The translations under genes were made by a program, and so were the position numbers. 48,861 nt of DNA from an uncultured Prevotellaceae bacterium (GTDB taxonomy: Bacteria > Bacteroidota > Bacteroidia > Bacteroidales > Bacteroidaceae): NCBI GenBank assembly GCA_900317305.1, contig ONGG01000026.1, forward strand, positions 1 to 48,861. The letters run 5' to 3'. Under the pieces are notes generated by a model. That model was given only the letters and a program-made list of their open reading frames with translations, ran no database searches and had not been told where the DNA came from. Of the stretch, positions 44,436 through 48,861 are shown piece after piece. Positions within the stretch are counted from its first letter, which is position 1. Every line of letters begins with the position of its first letter.

Positions 44436-45122
44436 TTAGTATTTGCCTACGGTGATGGTGGTCTTCACTACGCAGGCCGACTTGTAGCCTAGTTTCTTCA
44501 TCTTCTTCACCATCTCGGTGGCATCGTCTTGCTTGTTGAAGTTGCCCAGACGGCAGCACCAGCGGGGGGAGTAGAAATGCACGTAGATAGGATAGCCGGG
44601 CACCTGGGTCTTCAGCTTGGCGCCTATCTCCTGGGCCTTGGCACGGTCTACGCGGGTGTTGGCTCCGGCAAACACTTGCACACGGTAGCCGGTCACCTTC
44701 TTGCTGTTCGACATCAGTTTCTTGCGCGAGTCGCTCACGGTGGCGTTCTCCTCAAACTCCTTCAGTTTCTTGGCTCTGACGGCTTCACGCTTCTTTTTCT
44801 CTATCTCGCGGCGCTCCTTGTCGCGGGCCTCGTCCTCACGGGTGCTGCTGCGGGGACGCTCACGGTAGCTCGACTCCGAGCGCGACTCGCTCGAACGGGC
44901 CTGACTGCCCTCCTGGCGGGCAGGAGTGCTCTCCTGGCGCTGTTCCTGAGGGCTGTTGGCTTCTTTCTTGCCACCATTGACAAGTTTGCTGATGTCGTCG
45001 CTCTGCTTCACCGACACAGAACCGCCCTTGTCGTCTTTCTGAAGATGGTCGAGGAAGGTCTGCGACTGTGCGCCCAGCGACATGCACAATGTGGCTGCCA
45101 TGATGGCGATGGTCTTTCTCAT
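44436..45122 (-). CDS. SPOR domain-containing secreted protein
   Basis: I start at ATG 45122 ([21 protein letters not shown]), a signal peptide; the open frame upstream to 45257 overlaps tpiA and is not coding. The 228-residue protein has a charged, Ser/Arg/Glu-rich low-complexity middle (about 50-140) and a C-terminal SPOR domain (about 148-222, [31 protein letters not shown]). SPOR domains bind denuded peptidoglycan at division sites. A 13-bp hairpin separates it from tpiA. Confidence 0.88.
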   Translation of the reverse strand: MRKTIAIMAATLCMSLGAQSQTFLDHLQKDDKGGSVSVKQSDDISKLVNGGKKEANSPQEQRQESTPARQEGSQARSSESRSESSYRERPRSSTREDEARDKERREIEKKKREAVRAKKLKEFEENATVSDSRKKLMSNSKKVTGYRVQVFAGANTRVDRAKAQEIGAKLKTQVPGYPIYVHFYSPRWCCRLGNFNKQDDATEMVKKMKKLGYKSACVVKTTITVGKY

Positions 45123-45204
45123 CTCTGAATGTTTTGTTTGCCCATAGGGGACATGGCCCCGGGGCGGGGTGGGAGTTTCTGCTGTCTCTTCGAGACAATG
45201 GTAT

Positions 45205-45235
45205 CTTCGGGGCCTTGATGACCAAGGCCCCGAAG
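45205..45235 (-). terminator. Hairpin between tpiA and the SPOR gene
   Basis: On the minus strand CTTCGGGGCCTTG and CAAGGCCCCGAAG form a perfect 13-bp stem with a 5-nt loop, 12 bp past the tpiA stop. No U tract follows, so it may attenuate or protect the mRNA rather than stop it fully. Confidence 0.55.
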
Positions 45236-45247
45236 TGTGGGTTTCAT

Positions 45248-46006
45248 TTATTTCCAAGCATCAATGATGCCTTTGAAGTCGGCGGCTTTCAATGAAGCGC
45301 CACCAATCAGGCCACCGTCGATGTCGGGCTTGGCAAACAGTTCCTTGGCGTTGCTGGGCTTGCAGCTGCCACCATAGAGGATGGAGGTGGCATCGGCTAC
45401 CTCGGCACCATACTTCTCGGCAATCACGCTGCGGATGTATGCGTGAATCTCCTCAGCCTGCTCGGCGCTGGCGGTCTTGCCGGTTCCGATGGCCCAGATG
45501 GGCTCGTAAGCAATGATGATGTTGCTGAACTCCTCAGCGGTCAGGTTGAACACGCTGCCTTCGAGTTCGGCTTTCACCACCTCGTTCTGCTTGTTGGCCT
45601 CGCGCTCCTCCAGGCTCTCGCCGATGCAGAAGATCACCTTCAGGCCGTTAGCCAGTGCCAGCAGCACCTTCTCTTTCAGGATCTCAGGAGTCTCGGCGTA
45701 GTACTCACGACGCTCCGAGTGACCCAGGATCACATACTGTGCGCCTGTGCTCTTCACCATCTCGGCCGATACCTCGCCGGTGTAGGCACCCTTGTCCTTG
45801 TCGGCGCAGTTCTCAGCTCCCAGACCAATCACGTCTTGGTTGAGGAACTGGGCGATGCTGGCCAGATGGATGAATGGGGTGCAGATCACCACGCCGCAGT
45901 TGGGCTTGTCGGCAGTAAGGGTGTCGTTCAACTCTTTTGCCAATGCGATACCGTCTTGCAGGTTCTTGTTCATTTTCCAGTTGCCTGCTACAATTTTCTT
46001 TCTCAT
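45248..46006 (-). CDS. tpiA: Triosephosphate isomerase
   Basis: The 252-residue glycolytic enzyme interconverts DHAP and GAP. Catalytic residues are in AGNWKMN (K11), ILGHSERR (His) and [12 protein letters not shown] (Glu); GGSCKPSNA and the final [10 protein letters not shown] bind phosphate. I start at ATG 46006 ([13 protein letters not shown]); upstream in-frame sequence is Gln/Lys-rich and belongs to the preceding gene's repeat tail. The spacing from that gene is 34 bp. Confidence 0.97.
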   Translation of the reverse strand: MRKKIVAGNWKMNKNLQDGIALAKELNDTLTADKPNCGVVICTPFIHLASIAQFLNQDVIGLGAENCADKDKGAYTGEVSAEMVKSTGAQYVILGHSERREYYAETPEILKEKVLLALANGLKVIFCIGESLEEREANKQNEVVKAELEGSVFNLTAEEFSNIIIAYEPIWAIGTGKTASAEQAEEIHAYIRSVIAEKYGAEVADATSILYGGSCKPSNAKELFAKPDIDGGLIGGASLKAADFKGIIDAWK

Positions 46007-46040
46007 TGTTGTTTCTTTTGTTTTGAATTGTTGATGTGAG

Positions 46041-47408
46041 TTATATTGTTTCTGTTGTTTCAGATGCTTCTGTTGTTTCTGTTGTCTTTGTCGTTTTCCG
46101 TCCGCGGCGGTTCTTCCTGCGTTGCAACCATCGGGTCCATGCCCAGAGGCGGTCGGCAATGGTCAGGATGCTCAGCGGAATGGCGAAATAGAGCAGTATC
46201 TTCGCGATTTTGCTCATCGGGTTCTCCTCGGGCAGATGCCCAATGCTGAGCTGGTCGAGCGGAGCCGTCAGCTCTTCTGCCCTTGGCAGGAAATTGTGGC
46301 TCCATTTGCGCACCACCTGTCCGTTCTTCAGCAGCAACAGACCGGGATTGCTGCGGATGATGGTCTTCAGCGTCGTGGCGTCGCACTGGCAGAAGGGGTA
46401 TTCGGCACCCGTCAGGTCGCGCCAGTGGGCTATGCCGTTCTCGTCGCTCGAGGTGAGGCCATAAAAACCATAGCCATGGTCCTGGCTGTACTCGTATATC
46501 TGGTCGATGTTGCCAAAATTGCTGTCGCTGGCATATTCGAGCAGGGGGGCAACGAGCAGGAAGGTGTAGTTCGTGTCGGCGAGCACCTCGTCGGTAATAT
46601 CGTCACCAGTGTCTATCCGCTCCAAGGCAAAGTCGTGGATGGGGGGCTGGTAGCCCTCGCTCACCGTGATGGTCTTGCTGTCGATGAAGGTCCACGTCGA
46701 GTCGGGATAGTCGGCAAGGCTGAATTCCTTCCGCACCCCGTCTTTCTCCATGATGAACGTGGTCTCAAACTGTGGCTGCTCGGCCGAGTAGGGTATCTCC
46801 ATGCCCTTGCGGATGTCGGCTCCCACATGATAGGGCCTGAAGTCGAACAAGGGCAGGTCGTAGAGGCAATACACGCTGGTGGCCACGATGAAGACCACGG
46901 TATAGTTGATCACAATGCCCTGGTTGGTCTTCGAGATAAACCTCACCATCTTCAGGGCATAGCGGCTCACCACAAGGGCGGCGGCCAGCAACACGAGGTT
47001 CTTCAGCAGCGTCTGCCCGTTGGTCAGGTGAACGGCGTCGCCAAAACAGCCGCAGTCGCTGATGGGGTCGGCAAGCCAGAGCCATAGCGAGATGACGGTC
47101 ATGATGGCCATCAGCACCAGCGTGAGGCGCGACACCAACCTGCGATGGATGGCGAACAGGAGGAAAATGCCCAAACTGAACTCCAAGGCCGACAGCACGA
47201 TCGACATGGTCAGCGTCATCCAGTCGGGCAGCAGACCAGGCATCGACAACGCACTCAGGTAGTCTTGTATCTTGTATTGGGTGCCCAACGGGTCGATGGC
47301 CTTCACAAACCCCGAGAGAATAAGGGTGAGCGCCAGCACCAGGCGGCACAGGTTCACGAGCAGGGCACTAATCTTCTTCACTGAGCTTGATGATGCCAAA
47401 CATGGCAT
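46041..47408 (-). CDS. BT_3928-like membrane protein, DoxX/MauE-type helices plus thioredoxin-like region
   Basis: The protein of about 455 residues has a four-helix MauE/DoxX-like block (about 15-165, [20 protein letters not shown], and [20 protein letters not shown]), another helix near 175-195, then a periplasmic part with a [23 protein letters not shown] segment resembling a degenerate thioredoxin fold. The ATG at 47408 overlaps the DUF1599 gene by 41 bp; a GTG at 47381 ([14 protein letters not shown]) is an equally good start. The C-terminus is a Thr/Glu/Lys repeat from a 9-bp DNA repeat. The gene always-next-to-tpiA order is, as I recall, common in Bacteroidales. Confidence 0.85.
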   Translation of the reverse strand: MPCLASSSSVKKISALLVNLCRLVLALTLILSGFVKAIDPLGTQYKIQDYLSALSMPGLLPDWMTLTMSIVLSALEFSLGIFLLFAIHRRLVSRLTLVLMAIMTVISLWLWLADPISDCGCFGDAVHLTNGQTLLKNLVLLAAALVVSRYALKMVRFISKTNQGIVINYTVVFIVATSVYCLYDLPLFDFRPYHVGADIRKGMEIPYSAEQPQFETTFIMEKDGVRKEFSLADYPDSTWTFIDSKTITVSEGYQPPIHDFALERIDTGDDITDEVLADTNYTFLLVAPLLEYASDSNFGNIDQIYEYSQDHGYGFYGLTSSDENGIAHWRDLTGAEYPFCQCDATTLKTIIRSNPGLLLLKNGQVVRKWSHNFLPRAEELTAPLDQLSIGHLPEENPMSKIAKILLYFAIPLSILTIADRLWAWTRWLQRRKNRRGRKTTKTTETTEASETTETI

Positions 47409-47919
47409 AGTTGATGATGTCCATATAGTTGGAGTCGATGCCTTCCGACACCAGGGTGGCTCCGCCTAAGTCTTCTATCTCCTTCACACGCTGCAATTTG
47501 GTGAGGATGAAGTCGGTGTAGCTGCTCACGCGCATGCCACGCCACGCCTCGCCGTAGTCGTGGTTCTTGCGAAGCATCAACTGCAGGGCGGTGTCGGCGT
47601 GACGGTCGTAGAGCGCCAAGGCTTCCTCCACGCTCAGGTCGGTGTGGTCGGTATAGCCTTGCTCGAGTTGTATCAGTCCCACGATGCCGTAGTTCACCAG
47701 GGCGATGAACTCGGGGCGGATGCCCTCGCCAACAAGCGACTCTCCCGTCACCTCCAGGGTGCGGATGCGGCAAGCCTTGATAAACAGCTGGTCGGTGAGC
47801 GACGAGGGACGGAGAATGCGCCAAGAGGCTCCGTAGTCATGGAGCTTCTTCGCAAAAAGCGTGCGGCACTCGTTCAGGGCAGCGCGAAACTGGTTCTCGG
47901 TCTTCTTCAAATCTTGCAT
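47368..47919 (-). CDS. Duplicated DUF1599 domain protein
   Basis: I start at ATG 47919 (MQDLKKTENQ), because the -7 box at 47978-47971 lies downstream of the longer open frame's start at 48027. The 183-residue protein has two tandem DUF1599 repeats: KKLHDYGASWRILRPSSLTD ... FIALVNYGIVGLIQL and RKNHDYGEAWRGMRVSSYTD ... [15 protein letters not shown]. The function is unknown; the repeated NHDYG/ARW-like pattern resembles small all-helical nucleotide-binding folds. It heads the operon running to 41998. Confidence 0.9.
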   Translation of the reverse strand: MQDLKKTENQFRAALNECRTLFAKKLHDYGASWRILRPSSLTDQLFIKACRIRTLEVTGESLVGEGIRPEFIALVNYGIVGLIQLEQGYTDHTDLSVEEALALYDRHADTALQLMLRKNHDYGEAWRGMRVSSYTDFILTKLQRVKEIEDLGGATLVSEGIDSNYMDIINYAMFGIIKLSEED

Positions 47920-47970
47920 GACGTCTGTCTTTTCGTCAGGGGCATCATAGGTGGCCCCTTTATCAGATTG

Positions 47971-47978
47971 CAAAGTTA
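47971..47978 (-). promoter_or_regulatory. Promoter -7 box of the DUF1599-tpiA-folE-xth operon
   Basis: Reads TAACTTTG on the minus strand. The predicted start is near 47964, giving a leader of about 45 nt before ATG 47919. Confidence 0.65.
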
Positions 47979-48054
47979 CGCATTTTTTGTGAACCCAACA
48001 AATATGATGTGTTTTTTTCACTTTCATTCAAAAATGCACCGCACAGCCTGATGG

Positions 48055-48113
48055 CCGAAGATACTCACGTTCGGAAATGCTCAAATAAATTTGGCATTTC
48101 GCTCACTTAATCG
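48055..48113. repeat. Dispersed promoter-like repeat with two small inverted repeats
   Basis: CCGAA/TTCGG (48055-48059 with 48070-48074) is followed by GAAATGC/GCATTTC (48074-48080 with 48094-48100). The segment GCATTTCGCTCACTTAATCG (48094-48113) matches the minus strand at 17800-17819 at 18 of 20 bases, where it leads directly into TAACTTTG. Here the position of the -7 box reads GCATTCTATG, so the copy looks degenerate. Confidence 0.6.
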
Positions 48114-48166
48114 CATTCTATGTTAAATTCCAAATGTTTTCTTCATTTTAACCATACATTAACATT

Positions 48167-48370
48167 TTATGCAGATTTCGCTTTATAGTAATCATAATCA
48201 GGATTGTATTTTTCCTGTTTTCTGACCAATGTAGTGATAATGTGCAACAGTTTGTTCTTTACGTTGTTTGCTGCAACCTGCTTCTTCTTTCCTGCCTCTA
48301 AAAGTCTATGATAGTATATTGCCATTTGCGATGTGAAGATTAGAGAAAGTGGATTCCTATTGAAACACAA
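48167..48370 (-). pseudogene. C-terminal remnant of an IS110-family transposase
   Basis: The minus-strand frame encodes AIYYHRLLEAGKKKQVAANN, VKNKLLHIITTLVRKQEKYN and ends DYYKAKSA. This matches the end of the Transposase_20 domain of Bacteroidetes IS110 proteins, where a YxRLxxxGK motif and KLLHII helix precede the C-terminus. Only about 50-65 residues of an expected 320-340 remain, there is no start codon other than TTG, and no upstream frame continues the protein. It is a decayed insertion. Confidence 0.65.
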
Positions 48371-48749
48371 TTACTTACGAGTATTGAACGGACAAATTAG
48401 TCCAGATTTGTTCCCAGAAAAAAAGACAGATAAACAAGTGAAAACAAGTAGAAATAAGTCGAAAAATCGAGGTTTCAAATCGTAAGAAAACCCTTCAAAA
48501 CCGAAAAACAGAATTAACATTTCTTAACGCCGATTGCTCACTCTATTTTGCACCAAACGTCAAAATTAGTGTGTTTGTTCATGAGGTGATAGAAGTACAT
48601 ATTGTGAACAATGTCGGATGACATTACCAAATACAAAAAAGTCTGGATATGTTAGGCACAGTTTCAAAAGGAAATGCTTCTTTGTCAAGAAATGGACTTT
48701 GACAAGATTGTTTAACAAGGATTATAAATGGAAAATGGAAGAAACTTCG
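48371..48749. other. AT-rich intergenic region without a gene
   Basis: I see no convincing ORF or RNA gene here. The one structured item is an inverted repeat TTGTCAA (48682-48688) and TTGACAA (48699-48705), 45 bp upstream of the next -7 box, in a position suited to an operator. Confidence 0.5.
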
Positions 48750-48757
48750 TATCTTTG
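48750..48757 (+). promoter_or_regulatory. -7 box of the acetyltransferase gene
   Basis: TATCTTTG, with a start near 48764 and a leader of about 17 nt. CCGAT/ATCGG at 48761-48772 could form a small hairpin at the start site. Confidence 0.6.
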
Positions 48758-48780
48758 TCACCGATAAATCGGAATTTACA

Positions 48781-48861
48781 ATGATGAATACGAACTATAA
48801 GGTAATTGACAGAGATAAATACTATAGGAAAGGTGTCTTCCGTCACTTTTCCGAAGATTGT
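48781..48861 (+). CDS. Chloramphenicol acetyltransferase-like protein, first 27 codons (cut by window edge)
   Basis: The frame ATG ATG AAT ... runs to the window end and encodes MMNTNYKVIDRDKYYRKGVF then RHFSEDC. The pattern, an IDxxxYxRKxxFxHF start, is that of type A chloramphenicol acetyltransferases and related CatA-like acyltransferases. The catalytic His motif (HHxxxDG) lies beyond the edge, so activity and true substrate cannot be judged. Many Bacteroidetes CatA-like proteins are not proven resistance enzymes. It has its own promoter and sits next to IS110 debris, in keeping with an accessory gene. Confidence 0.65.
   Translation, partial: MMNTNYKVIDRDKYYRKGVFRHFSEDC

Overview
The window looks like a chromosomal segment of a Prevotella-type member of the Bacteroidales. 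The evidence is: repeated TAnnTTTG promoter boxes (usually with a TTG about 20 bp upstream), few recognisable Shine-Dalgarno sites, the type IX secretion protein PorQ, a C10 (streptopain-like) protease ending in a Bacteroidetes-style sorting domain, and the block DUF1599 / BT_3928-like / tpiA / SPOR / folE. The genus is an inference; no rRNA or tRNA gene is present to test it.

Layout. 1-789 is the right end of an IS66-type element, with a GTAA-type terminus at 789. 845-1204 probably encodes a small structured RNA on the minus strand. 1205-14558 is an efflux region: a short histidine kinase and an AAA-less Fis-type response regulator face a TolC / HlyD / FtsX-like permease operon. The first permease is broken by an internal deletion. 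A DUF4143-type ATPase unit with its own promoter follows, then a second operon of two permeases and an ABC ATPase. Both operons carry the same 44-bp element exactly 45 bp upstream of their -7 boxes, which suggests that one regulator controls both. 14559-15011 holds a strong terminator and a second candidate small RNA.

15012-17644 encodes an AAA_28-CYTH fusion and the dipeptidase PepD. Between pepD and truA lies an unusual mirrored array of promoter-like palindromes (17706-18130). truA and a DMT transporter follow, then an 8-bp tandem repeat placed directly before the promoter of an alcohol dehydrogenase / MATE pair. 22744-34607 runs from a 1855-residue alpha-2-macroglobulin without a thioester, through a DUF1573 protein, MeaB and IspH, to a secreted C10 protease. 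cmk and porQ are on the minus strand, divergent from tonB, a polyprenyl synthase, a conserved hypothetical gene and tatD. Two secreted or lipid-anchored unknowns follow.

41998-47919 is a minus-strand housekeeping run. The right end (48028-48861) is accessory: a dispersed promoter-like repeat, a C-terminal remnant of an IS110 transposase, and the first 27 codons of a chloramphenicol acetyltransferase-like gene cut by the window edge.

The features most worth following up are the shared 44-bp regulatory element, the mirrored promoter array, the two candidate small RNAs, the thioester-less macroglobulin and the kinase-CYTH fusion. None of these was tested by database search.
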